Positions 11,755-22,939 of a stretch of 64,000 nucleotides of DNA are shown piece after piece. Under the pieces are notes generated by a model that was not told where the DNA came from, searched no databases, and saw only the letters and a list, made by a program, of their open reading frames with translations. Each line of letters begins with the position of its first letter. Position 1 is the stretch's first letter. Both the position numbers and the translations under genes were made by a program. This stretch comes from Mytilus trossulus (taxonomy: Eukaryota > Mollusca > Bivalvia > Mytilida > Mytilidae): the NCBI RefSeq assembly GCF_036588685.1, contig NC_086381.1:49289431-49353430 (forward strand). Direction: 5' to 3'.

Positions 11755-11880
11755 AAAATGTAATTTGTGCTGTGTTTATACCCCTCTGCCAGAAAGTTGT
11801 TTTGCATGTAGATGTATACAAATTGCAGTTTTTATCTAACGCAAGCATAGGTTGAACCTCTTTTTAAAATCAGACTTGTC
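11755..11880. repeat. Dispersed repeat, copy 2 (partner 9715-9838)
   Basis: It shares the GCAGTTTTTATC and GCAAGCATAGGTT phrases with the copy 2 kb to the left. Confidence 0.6.
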
Positions 11881-12060
11881 AAACAAGAGTCGCGAAAAAA
11901 ACAAAGGGACAGGCAACCTTATAGATTGGAAAATAACAACCAACGCCAAAGCTAAATAAGAAAAAGACATGCAGACGTATAATAATACGCATACCACAAC
12001 ATGGAAAACTAAAGACTTAGCAACACGAACCTAAAGGGGTAAGCAGATCCTATTTTCATT
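11881..12060 (-). repeat. Retroelement tail fragment, reverse orientation
   Basis: It contains GGGTAAGCAGATCCT, the complement of the AGGATCTGCTTA phrase that marks the reverse-transcriptase element tails at 24935 and 36620. It is therefore a tail-derived piece in the opposite orientation, strongly diverged. Confidence 0.45.
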
Positions 12061-12449
12061 TATTTATCATCCATTTTCATTTTGTATTGTATCAATAACT
12101 GAGGTGCTTGTTATGTATTTTGGTTTTATAAACTTTTCATTTTCACCATGTGTTACCCAATGTTAGTAGTACTGTAGCTTAAATTTGAAGATCTGTTGTT
12201 TTCAGTTTTTACTTACTTCACTTGTTTTTCCAACTTATTTTCTTACTAGACTTGACTAAACCCGCCATCGAAATAGGTAGAACCCGACTCGGGTCAAAAG
12301 GTTAAATTGATGACGTTTTCAAAATACTCTACACTAGAGTAACCCGAGTAAATCAAAATGAATTCTACATCGGTGTACATTGCTTCCCCCATAAACATCG
12401 TTAAATGGTTTTAGTTTTCTCTGTAGGAATTGAGTTGACGTTATTTTTA

Positions 12450-12560
12450 TGACCCCGCAACTGAAAGTTGGAGGCATATTGTCTTAATCCTGTCCATCCT
12501 TCCGTCCGTCTGTCTGTCCTTTTGTGTGTCTGTCCGTTCGTCCCATTATGGGTTTTTAGT
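12450..12560. repeat. CTGTC/GTCCGT-rich repeat fragment
   Basis: A short run of TCCGTCTGTCTGTCC-type simple sequence sits behind text on product-style phrases (GAAAGTTGGAGGCATATTGT) that I recall as a widespread bivalve dispersed repeat. No coding content. Confidence 0.45.
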
Positions 12561-12569
12561 TATGCCGCA

Positions 12570-13260
12570 TAAACCTCTCCTTAAGTTTGAATCCTAAGTC
12601 TTGTTTTTTGGTGCATGTTTGTACATATATTGAAGATGTGCATTTTAAATACAGAGTTTGTGTTCCATACAACGATAGCGAGAAAAATTTATGTATTACT
12701 GAAAAATTACGACACCAGGCCAGGATTTTTGGTATCACAAACTAGTCAAAACATTTACTAAATTTTATCATCGGTATAAGGACATCATTCGTAAATATAG
12801 CTCAACATACAGACGTCTTATCCGTTCAGATATTTTACACCCGCTATTTTATGGAAATATTCTTTATAAAGCACAAATATGTCAGTACTCACTTCAGAAG
12901 CTAAAAAAACCTTTAAATAGACTTATTAAGAAGGGATATAGTTATGATACTGTTGTCAGGTCATATAAGATTGCATAATTTGCCGTTAATCAATGCAACT
13001 TAATATTGATTCACTTATAGTGTCTATAGTGTCTTTGCATCGGAACTAAACACATTTACTTAAAAAACAGTTGTTTGCATGGCACGGGTTATGTTCTTTT
13101 TATATATGTTATGATGGTATGATACTAAACCCGTCACGGGAAGGATTGTGCCTGATATTCATATGATGAATACATAATCTTTCAATCAGTATAATTAGAG
13201 TCTGGAGCTGTCATGTTAGTTAGCTGTGAAGTGAATATAAAGAACGTAGATTATTTCACG
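12570..13260 (+). mobile_element. Decayed retroelement, reverse-transcriptase C-terminal region and 3' tail
   Basis: The plus-strand frame from about 12730 to 12975 reads FTKFYHRYKDIIRKYSSTYR, then LIRSDILHPLFYGNILYKA, then PLNRLIKKGYSYDTVVRS. I recognise this as the region downstream of the catalytic palm in mussel retroelement reverse transcriptases (HP(L/I)FYG motif), probably Penelope-like. The tail 13080-13215 (ATGATACTAAACCCGTCACG, ATCTTTCAATCAGT) is the matching 3' sequence as I recall it. No catalytic residues remain. It is a different family from the copy at 35374-36860. Confidence 0.6.
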
Positions 13261-13394
13261 TTTTATATACATGTTTTTATATTCAGGTCTCCATACACTG
13301 AACCATAGAATTTTTGTTAAAATTAGTTCTAGGGAAACCTAGTATCTTAGCCTGTAAAACTAACTTAATAGATAAAGTTTAACATTTTAAAGGA

Positions 13395-13622
13395 TGTCTT
13401 GACCCCCCCCCCCCCTCTTGATATGCATTTGAATATTTGTTAGAAAACATGAAAATGATAACTGAAACATCAGTAAACTATTTCATTATTCATTATTCAT
13501 CACTTTACACTGAATAGTGAATTATGAACTATTTCATTATACATTATTCATCACTTTACACTGAAAAGTGAATTGTGAACTATTTCACTATTCATTATTC
13601 AATTGTGAATAATGAAAAATGA
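13395..13622. repeat. Poly-C run and 62-bp tandem repeat
   Basis: A run of about 14 C residues lies at 13404. At 13470-13615 there are two to two and a half diverged units of about 62 bases containing AACTATTTCATTAT and CATCACTTTACACTGAA, with TATTCATTATTCA runs inside. Confidence 0.75.
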
Positions 13623-13825
13623 AAATGGACGTCCTTCAGCGCAGTACAATAAACCAATACTAAAAACATACAGCGTCTCAAAACTAGATCGTACAATAAA
13701 ATCCAGATGTTGCGCCTATGATATTCCTCTACATATGTTATGTTCTGGTGTGTTCGGATGTGTATCCCAAAAGAAATGTTTTCACTAGAGTGTAATTATA
13801 GTAGTTCACCTTGGCTGTACTTGAC

Positions 13826-13920
13826 AAAACCTTTCCGAATTACGGGTCCTCAATGCTCTTCTGCTTTGTAGTTTGTTTGGCATATTACCATTTTTATTTT
13901 GAGTAGTTTCAAGACAAAAG
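13826..13920 (-). repeat. Diverged fragment of the 360-bp repeat
   Basis: Read on the minus strand it gives GCCAAACAAACTACAAAG followed by AGAAGAGCATTGAGGACCC, matching the head of the 360-bp units (for example 11187-11230). It is a single truncated piece. Confidence 0.65.
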
Positions 13921-14099
13921 CGCGTTAGACACACAAAATTATAAACATTGTGCTAACTGATATTTTTTTTATTTTTTTTTTTACAATGCAGTCTCTTTTT
14001 AAATTCATACAAATACAAAATCAAATGTAGCTTTCCAAATATTTAACATTACGTTTAACAACTGCTGAAATTTCCCTTGACAAATTAAAAAGGGAGAAA

Positions 14100-14195
14100 A
14101 GGACAGGTGGCCTTCGGCTGTTGTCTGCTTTATGGTCGGGTTATTGACCCCTTAACACGTTCTCAATTTCTATTCTCAATTTTGAATCTGTTCTT
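14100..14195 (+). repeat. Retroelement 3' tail fragment
   Basis: The phrase GGTGGCCTTCGGCTGTTGTC with ATGGTCGGGTT behind it is a non-LTR tail phrase I recall from mussel genomes. A diverged copy lies at 26850-26960 (GGTGGTCTTCGACTGTTTG). Confidence 0.5.
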
Positions 14196-14294
14196 CATTA
14201 TTTTTTAGAAAAATCCTTTAAATGATAATCCTAGACAATATGGACAAACTTGCATATATTTTTGAGTATATTCCTTTCTAAACATAAATATAGT

Positions 14295-14418
14295 GAAATG
14301 ATGGCCATTAGAGTATAAATCTGTTTCTGGTTTATTTGAATTTAATTTACTTTTTTGAAATGATGGCCATTAGAGTATAAATCTGTTTCTGGTTTATTTG
14401 AATTTAATTTACCTTTTA
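14295..14418. repeat. 62-bp perfect tandem duplication
   Basis: GAAATGATGGCCATTAGAG starts at 14295 and again at 14357. The two units are almost identical, which marks a recent duplication. Confidence 0.85.
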
Positions 14419-14767
14419 AATTGGACCTGGTTATTTGAGGAAATTATCTGACAAAAATGAAAATCCATAAAGCAACGGAAATCAACTTTGTATATTTATA
14501 TTTTATAAACGATAATACTTGTAGTAAATTAAATAAAGATAAAACTAAAAGCATATTGTGGTTAAAAGCGAGACAACTCTTCCTGATATTAAACATGACA
14601 TATATATACTTCATACTGTTTATACATGTTATAGGAAAGGAGCAAACCTATATAAACCAATTGCACAGTTAGTATTATTAAATCTTCAAAATGAATACAC
14701 AAACCAGAGGATACCGTCGGCGTACAAAATAAAACATACGACTAACACAAACATAAGCACCCTAAAG

Positions 14768-16108
14768 GTCGACGTAATACCGGCGTCACACATCAGCATA
14801 TTACTCGGTTGGTGCACGCCAGTCTATACGTCAATGCGTGACGCCATTATAACACATCATCGTATAGCTCCGACGTACGCCGGGCGTGTTAAAAAAACCC
14901 ATGTACGCTGCCAATACGCTAGTAATTTTGAATATATTCAACCTGTCAATCATATCTGTATCGTGTGCACAACCAGCTTTAAGAGTGTATTGGGTGTACG
15001 AGAAGATTACCTAAGCGTTTATCGGGCGGTCAAATAAAGTATGTTGGCGAATGTCTGGCGTTTGTCTAACGTAGACGGAATGCACGCTACGAAAGAAAAC
15101 AATATCTTCAACGTATTTGAGATGCGTCCCGGGCGTATCTTGTACGTTCTATTATGATGACATTGTGCTTGTTACAAACACATCCGTATACGTTTAGCTA
15201 AAGTCAAACGATCTTGAAGCGTATACAACGTGCCCTAAACGTGTCTCAAACTTACCTTTTGCGTTTTCAACCTGTTTGTAGCATATGTATGACGTGAGTG
15301 TAGCGTACAGGTATACGAAAGACACACGCTTGAGCTGGATGAAAATTTTGAAGATGCATAAAAATTTCCTCGAATTGTAGCGTTCACCAAGCGTGTACCT
15401 TTGTATTTCGACGTACTTCAAACTTATGCGGTCTATGCGCCAATGCGGGACGCCGACATAACACATCAGCGTATAGCTCCGACGTAAGTCGGGTGTGTAA
15501 AAAATCATGTACGCTGCCAATACGCTTGGATGCATTCAACCTGTCAATCATATCTGTAAGGTGTGCACAACGAGCTTTAAGCGTGTATTTGGCGTACGAA
15601 AAGCATTTTTACCTAAGCGTGTATCGCGCGTTCAAGAAACGTATGTTGGCGTATGACTGGCATTTGTCTAACGTAGATGAAATGCACTCAACGAAGGAAA
15701 CAAAATGTGAACGTATTTGAAAGGCGTTCCGGTCGTGCCTTGGACGTTATTATCTTGAGGCGTATGCAAAGTGCCTTAAAGGTTTCTCAAACTTTTCTGT
15801 AGCGCGTTAAACGCACTTGTGGCGTATGTATAATGTGCGTGTAGATTACAGGTACATGTATACGCTAGACACACGCATGAGCTTGATGACATTTTTATGC
15901 TGCATAAAAAAAAATCACGAGTTGTAGCGTTCACAAAGCGTATACCTTTGTATTTCAACGTACTCCAAGCTTATGCAGCGTGCGATAAACGATAACATAA
16001 TTAACGTTCCTCTGGCTTGCAACTAACGTATACCGACTTTGCCAATTTTCTCTGTACGTTTGGTGCACGTCGCGGTCTACACGCCAATGTGTGACGCCGG
16101 TATTATGT
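14768..16108. mobile_element. GCGTA-rich inverted-repeat element with two internal about 620-bp units
   Basis: The ends are inverted repeats: ACGTAATACCGGCGTCACAC on the left (14770) and GTGTGACGCCGGTATTATGT on the right (16088-16107). Inside, two direct units of roughly 600-640 bases share TAGCTCCGACGTA(C/A) at about 14864 and 15475, and TTGTAGCGTTCAC(C/A)AAGCGT at 15376 and 15912. The element is far richer in CG dinucleotides and GCGTA/TACGC words than its surroundings. Open frames in it (up to 159 codons) overlap each other in several frames and match nothing I know. It is best read as a non-autonomous foldback transposon. Confidence 0.7.
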
Positions 16109-16173
16109 CGTGTAAGGTTCAATCTTATATAGAAGTTTCAGGTGAGTAAGAAAAATATCAACATAGTATATCT

Positions 16174-16179
16174 TTTATT
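16174..16179 (-). terminator. Candidate poly(A) signal AATAAA for the coiled-coil gene
   Basis: AATAAA on the minus strand, about 115 bases beyond the stop codon at 16295. Position and orientation suit the preceding gene. Confidence 0.4.
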
Positions 16180-16294
16180 TAATAAACACATAGTTGATCA
16201 CAGATAGCTTTTAAGTATTTAAACACAATCATCATATCGAATAACAAATTGAACACATATGTGTGGCTTTGAAAAAATAGTAATATTGGTGGTC

Positions 16295-16993
16295 TTAAAG
16301 AACGGTACTACCCCTTTCCGGAAGTGTAGGAGCTGTGGTTTCATCAGATGATAGAGTTGTCGCTGTTCGTCGAATATTACTCCGTGAGGTTCTTCTTTGT
16401 TCTATATTTCGCCATCTATTATTCAATTCCTCAAGGCGAGAACAAGATTGTCGTCTGAAAATATTCAATGAAACAACATACGTGTATATAGAGAGTGACA
16501 AATTACTTGCAATTACATCTTCTATTTGTAAAACCACAATTCAAAGAGTCCTAGTTATTAGAAACGCAATGCTTTACTAGACAGAGTTTTAAGTATCGGA
16601 TTGTGAAACGGTTATGTAATTTTTTAAACTATAGACTAAAGACTGTAATACCCCGGGCCTGCTGAACCACATAATTCCAGGTTTGATATATTGTGTATTG
16701 ATGGGTTTCTGTTTCATTGCAGTTTAATCTTTTTTTAAGATCCCTTTGTAATACATAGGAAGAAGTGTAGTGTGTGTACTTTTGTATGTATGCACAGTAG
16801 TATAGATTAACTTATAAAAACCTGCTTACTTTCTCTCTTCTAGTTTAAGTTTTTCTTTTTCTAATTCTTTTCGTCGTTTTTGAAATTCCGTTTCCCATTT
16901 CTTTTCTTCTTCAATTTCCTGAGGACTTAGTAATTCGTCTTTTTCATCTAGAAAAGTCGCCATTCTTTCGGTCAGCTTCATTGCAAAAACACC
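16295..16993 (-). CDS. C-terminal two exons of a coiled-coil protein of unknown family
   Basis: The first exon visible (16993-16830, 164 bp) is bounded by an AG acceptor at 16995-16994 and a GTAAGC donor. It encodes GVFAMKLTERMATFLDEKDE, then a charged helix (QEIEEEKKWETEFQKRRKEL, EKEKLKLEER). It ends in phase 2. The last exon (16454-16295, 160 bp) follows a TTTCAG acceptor and supplies the single base needed to complete a Lys codon. It continues RQSCSRLEELNNRWRNIEQ and a Ser/Thr-rich tail to a stop. The matching phases and two good splice sites support a real gene. The heptad-like charged region predicts a coiled coil. The protein enters at phase 0, so upstream exons exist to the right unless Met at 16981 is the start; I did not find them. 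Family and function are unknown. Confidence 0.55.
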
Positions 16994-17578
16994 CTATGAT
17001 CATAAAATATAAAAATACATTTATATTCAATTATATTTGAAAAGTTCCATATGTAGCCATTTAATAATTATAGATAAAACCAAAATGTGTGTCTTACTAT
17101 ACTCAATGACTGTTTCCAAATGCATATTGTTTGATTATTCCTCTTACACGAAGGTGACATGCTTACTTAAAATGAGATCTTACTATACCTAACATAGAAC
17201 TGCTTACCTAAAATAAGCCCTAAACTAATCACAAAAATTGCTTGCCTAAAAAGAGCCCAACATAATACACTATAAATAACTAGAGGCTCTAAAGAGCCTG
17301 TGTCGCTCACCTTGGTCTATGTGAATATTAAACAAAGGACGCAAATGGATTCATGACAAAATTGTGTTTTGGTGATGGTGATGTGTTTGTACATCTTACT
17401 TTACTGAACATTCTTGCTGCTTACAATTATCTCTATCTATAATGAACTTGGCCCAGTAGTTTCAGTGGACAATGTTAGTAAAAATTTACAAATTTTATGA
17501 AAATTGTTAAAAATTGACTTAAAAGGACAATAACTCCTTAGGGGTCGGGTCAATTGACAGTTTCGGTCATGTTGATTT

Positions 17579-18021
17579 AGAATCATATTCGAAACAGTGT
17601 GGTCCTGGCCATTGATTGACGACCTAAATTATCCCATTGACTGGGACAGATTAGGTGAACGTTTGTCGGTAACAATCACTGCTCACTATGTACTTTTTAA
17701 AGACACCGAATCTGTGGGGTCACCAAAGGTTTTCAACACCTTAATAAAGCAATTCGAAAAACGAATCCGGAATAATACGATGTGTTGATTTATATCAATA
17801 ATATAAATCAAAACATAAAGGTTATACCTGAATAATTTTTCGGATTATTTTATTATTAAAGGCGTTAAGAACCTTTGTTGACCCCACAGTTTACATTCTA
17901 TAATAAGTAAGAAGTGAGCAATCGTCGTTACAGACAAACGTTCACCTAATCTGTCACAGTCAATGGGATAATTTAGGTCGTCAATCAATGGCCAGGACCA
18001 CACTGTTTTGAATATGATTCT
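17579..18021. mobile_element. 443-bp palindromic element nested in the hairpin-ended repeat, ATTT target duplication
   Basis: The ends are AGAATCATATTC and GAATATGATTCT. The arms (about 200 bases each) stay inverted-complementary through phrases such as GACGACCTAAATTATCCCAT / ATGGGATAATTTAGGTCGTC. The element is flanked by ATTT at 17575-17578 and 18022-18025. Removing it leaves GTTGATTTGTAAATCTT, continuous host-element sequence, so it is a clean later insertion. It has no coding capacity of its own; two open frames are arm translations. Confidence 0.8.
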
Positions 18022-18433
18022 ATTTGTAAATCTTACTTTGCTGAACATTATTGCTGTTTACAGTTTATCTCTATCTATAATATAATTCAAGATAATAACC
18101 AAAAACAGCGAAATTTCCTTAAAATTACCAATTCAGGGGAAGCAACCCAACAGCGGGTTCTCTAATTCATCTGAAAGATTAAGGGCAGATAGATCTTGAC
18201 CTGTTAAACATTTTACCCCATGTCAGATTTGCTTTAAATGCTTTGGTTTTTGAGTTATAAGCCAAAAACTGCATTTTACCCCTATGTTCTATTTTTAGCC
18301 ATGACGGCCATCTTGGTTGGTTTGGCGGGTACGCCACACATTTTTTAAACTAGATACCCAAATGATGATTGTGGCCAAGTTTGGTTTAATTTGGCCCAGT
18401 AGTTTCAGAGGAGAAGATTTTTGTAAAAGTTAA

Positions 18434-18520
18434 AACGACGACGGACGACGACGACGACGACGACGACGACGGATGACGACGACGACGACGGATGACGACG
18501 ACGACGACGGATGACGACGC
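18434..18520. repeat. (GAC)n microsatellite inside the hairpin-ended element
   Basis: A run of GAC/GACGACGGAT units near the right end of the element. It is a regular component of this repeat family as I recall it. Confidence 0.85.
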
Positions 18521-18585
18521 CAGACACCGGACGCCAAGTGATGAGAATAGCTCACTTGGCCCTTTGGTCCAGGTGAGCTAAAAAG

Positions 18586-20059
18586 GAATACAGATACAAA
18601 TTGTGTAAAACTTTATAGGTTTGCGGGTCTTCCTCCTATTTTTAAGAATATCTTTCTATTAAAACATACATGTATAGCACACACACATGTAGTATATATT
18701 CTGGTACATGCACCCTTATTATTGTTTGACGGCAAACGTAAGCTACGTTGGCTTTCGTTCAAATACTATGACTACATGTATATATATACTCTATACACAT
18801 TTTTACTATCATTGTACATAATACAGGTTAGACCAAACAACCCTTACGTATGCAAGTCGGATTTCATATTATGTACATTAATACACATGAGAAAACTAAT
18901 AAAGAGGAAAAGGAACGCCTTTATTAGATTTTATAAGATAAATTATAGCTATTTTCTAGCTGATTAAACACAAATTGTATACGATTTAAAATATTTTTTG
19001 GTCTCTGTATACAAGTAGGCCATGCATCGGTTAAAGTTATTAACTTCAAAACCTGACTTTTGTTTTGTGAATTTTTAAGTTTCATTTTATACATTAGTGT
19101 ATAATGACGTGTTGAGATATCAGTTCAATATTTTGACATGATATGGGAATTTACAGTATCTACTTTTAGATATGTGAAATGTGGGGACACGGAACAATTT
19201 AAGCTAGTATACTATATAGCTAGTGTAGATACAGAATATTTCATTTTTTAGGACTACACCGAGTGATATTTATATATTTATTGTTTTTATACAAAGGAAG
19301 ATGCATTTTTTTGGCGTCTTCCTGTATTTTTGGGGCTAAACATATGTTACATTGAGGCAAACGGAAATTGTACATTAACCCCACAGACTGGATTTTTCTG
19401 TAGTTAGTATTTAACACAAAAAAAAGTTTCTACAACAATATGGTTTATGTTCTTATGTTAACTAAATTGTGTTCCAAGAAAAACCTATTCACTAAAACAT
19501 CATTTATTAATTTTATTTTATTGGCATTCATTTTATGAAATATAAGTATTCCTGTTAGTAACCCAAATATCATGTTCGTTTTTTTCTTCTTATCAATAAT
19601 TTATACCACAGTCATGGTTGAAATTAAATTTCATTGAACAAATCGAACCTGTGGTATCAAATTCAAATTTAGGTTTTTGTTCTTCTTTTATGTCAATTTT
19701 AGTTAGATCTTCTATTACACACGATGCCTACAATATGCTAAAATGAATAAAAGGCTTATCTTAGAATATGTATAGTTGGATATTTATTCTCATAAGATTA
19801 GAAAATAGATGCACGGTTGCATGTTCGTAATGGAGAAAGAGAAAAATAAGAATTCAGAAAATAAGATCGGCCTAATTTTATAATAAAAATTATGTTAAGA
19901 AACGTCATTCGTAAATCAGCTGCAATACTTCAAAAAGGAATGTAAGAAAACAACATCTGACGGATTTTAAATTGAGTATACTGGCATTTTAAGGGAAAAT
20001 AAAAAAAATATATATCAAGTTGAAAAATTAGGGTAAAAATACTCTTTCCCTCAAAATAA
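18586..20059. other. Non-coding stretch with a small hairpin
   Basis: No gene is seen. A short inverted repeat at 19602-19659 has ends ATACCACAG and CTGTGGTAT. Otherwise it is AT-rich with no exon-like signal. It may be intron of the coiled-coil gene, whose upstream exons are unknown. Confidence 0.4.
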
Positions 20060-20400
20060 AGAAAATATAATGTGATATATTGACCAAAGAGACAACATTC
20101 CAAATATGACGCAGGAATTAGGCAACTTTAAGTGACAGTACAGCCTTTGAAAATGAGCAAATACCATAACTCAAAGGAAGCAATAGAAAGTCCTTACATG
20201 AATGCATGGTCTGATTTTGTACAAAACAATAAACAAAAAACAAAAATGGCGAACAGCAACACATCATTGTCAAACGACAACCACTGAATTAAACGATATT
20301 GACCGTTTGGTCGGGCAAAAAAAGGATGTGTCGGAGTTAAACATGTATGCGTCGCCCGACCATCCCATTGAACGGGGGAGGGGGAACAGATGAATATGAA
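20060..20400. repeat. Dispersed mussel-type repeat fragment
   Basis: It shares the GTCGGAGTTAAACATG phrase with 1980-2000 and carries text (GACAACCACTGAATTA, GGTCGGGCA) typical of that family. A frame at 20202-20393 is part of the repeat, not a gene. Confidence 0.55.
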
Positions 20401-20759
20401 TAGTCTATATTGGTCCTACCACACTCTTGAAAAAAAGCAGTAAGTCCGTTCATTTAAGTCATTAACAATCTTCTAGACTCGAGATTATTTATAATTTTAT
20501 ATGGACAAACCAATGTGAAGTTGTCGTATGCGGAGATAATATCTCGATCTCGAGAATGCTTTTTTTAAGGTCACTTGGTTGCTGTCTTGTTGACGCTTAC
20601 TTCGAATATTTTCATTTATATTGACTTATATATTAAACCCATTGATTCTTTATTGTCCTATCCTATATGTACCCTTCACACTAGTCATGGAATATGCATT
20701 TGTATTATACTAGTATTATTCAATCATATATGTCATTTTCTACTTTAAACACAATAAGA

Positions 20760-20951
20760 CAGGGGCAGATCCAGCCATTTTAAAAAGGGGGATTCCTAAC
20801 ACAGGACAAATAGGGATTCGTAACCAAGGACAAAGGGGGATTCCTAACCCAGTACGAAGGGGGTTCCAACTATATGTTCCCATGCATTCAAATGCATTGA
20901 GCGTCCAAAAAAAGGGGGTCCACCCCCGGATCCCCCCTGGATCCGCCACTG
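20760..20951. mobile_element. hAT-like MITE, 192 bp
   Basis: The terminal inverted repeats are CAGGGGCAGATCCAG and CTGGATCCGCCACTG, close to the CAGNGGCGGATCCA ends of a hAT-type family found in many animals. It is flanked by a direct ATAAGA repeat (20754-20759, 20952-20957), shorter than the usual 8-bp hAT duplication. Internal GGGGGATTCCTAAC-type repeats occur. The 69-codon antisense frame is a by-product. Confidence 0.75.
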
Positions 20952-20957
20952 ATAAGA

Positions 20958-22119
20958 TACATGTATGGAGTTATATGTAGCATTTAAAACGATTAAAGAT
21001 ATTTGAAGAAATAAACTATAAACTTAAGGATATAGCTTACATTATTAAATATACATCAATTGATAAATAAGTATTTTGTATATTAACTACTATATCACAT
21101 AAAACGTTCATGAAATAAAAATAAAACTTGCCTGATTCAAATTCCTTGTTTACGTCTTATGTTGCTAAAACTTAATAACACAAATTCCTTTAAATGACAA
21201 ACAACCTTCTTCTATACATATACAATTTTACCTATATCACGGAACTTTAATCCTGTCCAAACAAAAACTGATTTAAATTCTTTGTGTATTGTAGTATATT
21301 AAATCACCTTTCAATATCTACTCAAATAAAGGATCAACACTTATAATTCATATATCTTTTAAAGAATAATATATTGGATCGTTCCGCTAGCTATATTTAG
21401 AATGTCATGTTTAAATGCAGAAGTAATTAACCGAACAATTTATAACAAAAAATTAAATTATTTTTGATAAAACGTTGAATTGAATCGAATATATTGACAC
21501 TTTGTCAATTTTATTCAAAAGATTTAATTGAAAAAATTAAACCTGATCCGACTTGTTGCCTTTTAGATTAAAAGTCATTTTAAAAATAATTGAAAAAAAA
21601 AACGTTAATCATATTGTCATATTGATATGATACTAATTAATTAAATGACTTTCTAACCTATGAATTCAATTAATTAATGACACTATTATTTTAGATGTCA
21701 ATGTGCTGATGAGCATTATTTGCTTAAAGAATTGAAAAATTGACACGAATTAAATCTATTTTACTTTTAAACTGGATATAATGTTTCAATATTAATAACC
21801 ATTTGTGTCTATTGTTATCAAACTGATAATGTAGGCTTGCGTAAATACAAGGTTTCGTGTGTTGTTGATTTACCGACTCAGGAGTCTGGCGTAAACATTC
21901 CTTTGGCGAGCACTAAACAGCTAGCAATACGTACAATTAATACCATTATACAAAGAGCATTTATTTTACACCTTTTAAAACCAAAAGCATATTGAATCAG
22001 CTCATGTAACGCCATCATAAATAATTGTATAATGTTATATTTCTTTTTTTTCTTCTAAATTATACTTAAAAAGTTTGTTAAAAAATATATTCAACAAACG
22101 AGAACAGTAAAATCACCAA
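20958..22119. other. Non-coding stretch, no gene seen
   Basis: Very AT-rich, with TTAATTAA-type words near 21640-21680. No exon, hairpin or repeat pair that I can support. Confidence 0.4.
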
Positions 22120-22290
22120 ATAAATCAGGATTATGATTTAGTATGACAGACTCGAGTTTCGTTCATAGTCCTGAACATGCATGACATATTGGCCACTGGA
22201 CGTTAAGCAAACAGCAATCAATCAATCAATGGAGTTTCGTTTATACATGTATATCCTCATAACTAGCGCTCGAATCTAAACAGGGGGATT
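22120..22290 (+). repeat. Diverged 360-bp repeat head interrupted by a short insertion
   Basis: The sequence around 22128-22167 (AGGATTATGATTTAGTA, CAGACTCGAGTTTCGTT) and 22232-22285 (GAGTTTCGTTTATAC, AGCGCTCGAATC) is the head of the 360-bp repeat. It is split by a 64-base insertion. Confidence 0.6.
22168..22231 (+). mobile_element. 5'-truncated retroposon end with (CAAT)n tail
   Basis: The 64-base insert TGAACATGCATGACATATT...GGACGTTAAGCAA ends in CAATCAATCAATCAAT. It is flanked by a 14-base direct repeat with one mismatch (GAGTTTCGTTCATA at 22154, GAGTTTCGTTTATA at 22232). This is the signature of target-primed insertion. A second piece of the same 3' end lies at 25195-25240. Confidence 0.7.
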
Positions 22291-22939
22291 CAATCAAATG
22301 TAAGAGAGTATTGAAAATCGAAAAATCCAACGGGTTGTGCAAGCATTTTATGACAACTATGCATTGAGGTAAAAAATCTTACCTTGGTCAATTTTACTTA
22401 AGTGTTAATGTAACTTTAGTGACATTTAAAAAAACACCTAACTCTTTACTTTTTCAAAGGGCTCGCCTCAAAAGTGAGAATGACAAAAAATAAATGAATA
22501 TTATTCGATGTTTACTGGAGAGATTTTTTGGTGATATATCACATGGACTGCAAACTGTACATGTATTGATGCATGGAGATTTGGTAAAGTAATGTGTAAT
22601 GTTTAATATTGCCAAGGACAGCATATGTCTCTTTATTGGGTTATGAATACTATTTGTCGCCGGATGCGTCTGTAATTGTACATTCATTTTTTTAATGGAT
22701 TAGATAAACTAATCCGACACCTGAGTATTCCAATTCCTTTTTTAACCGACAATATTTCATGGTCCAAAATATGCCTATCATTGCAAAAAAAAAGAACCTG
22801 GTGTATATGACACCCTACTTAATCCGACATATTTTCTGGTTCTCGAGTGTGTTGAATAACACAGTTTACACGTCTGTATGAGCAATTTTAATATGTTAAA
22901 TGATCAAATATCGTTTTTTTCCTTGATCATTTTCAATTG

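Larger units (their letters stand above)
17280..18585 (-). mobile_element. Long hairpin-ended dispersed element with GAC microsatellite
   Basis: The left end is CTAGAGGCTCTAAAGAGCC, a hairpin. Subterminal inverted phrases are GCTCACCTTGGTC (left) and GGTCCAGGTGAGC (right), and the right end is GGTGAGCTAAAA. A (GAC)n tract lies at 18434-18520. I recall this repeat as extremely common in mussels. Read on the minus strand the element ends with the hairpin followed by CTAG and then T. This resembles a Helitron 3' end (hairpin plus CTRR), but the opposite end does not show a clear TC start, so the class is open. A palindromic element is inserted at 17579-18021. A 100-bp relative sits at 46731-46832. 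Confidence 0.75.

Noticed and set aside
14558..15037. 159-codon open frame
   Set aside because: It runs into the GCGTA-rich inverted-repeat element, overlaps other open frames there, has no splice signals and matches no family I know.
16131..16160. Perfect plus-strand splice donor CAG|GTGAGT
   Set aside because: There is no coding frame or acceptor on that strand, and the nearby gene is on the minus strand.
20740..20949. 69-codon antisense frame
   Set aside because: It lies wholly within the hAT-like MITE and reads its internal repeats.
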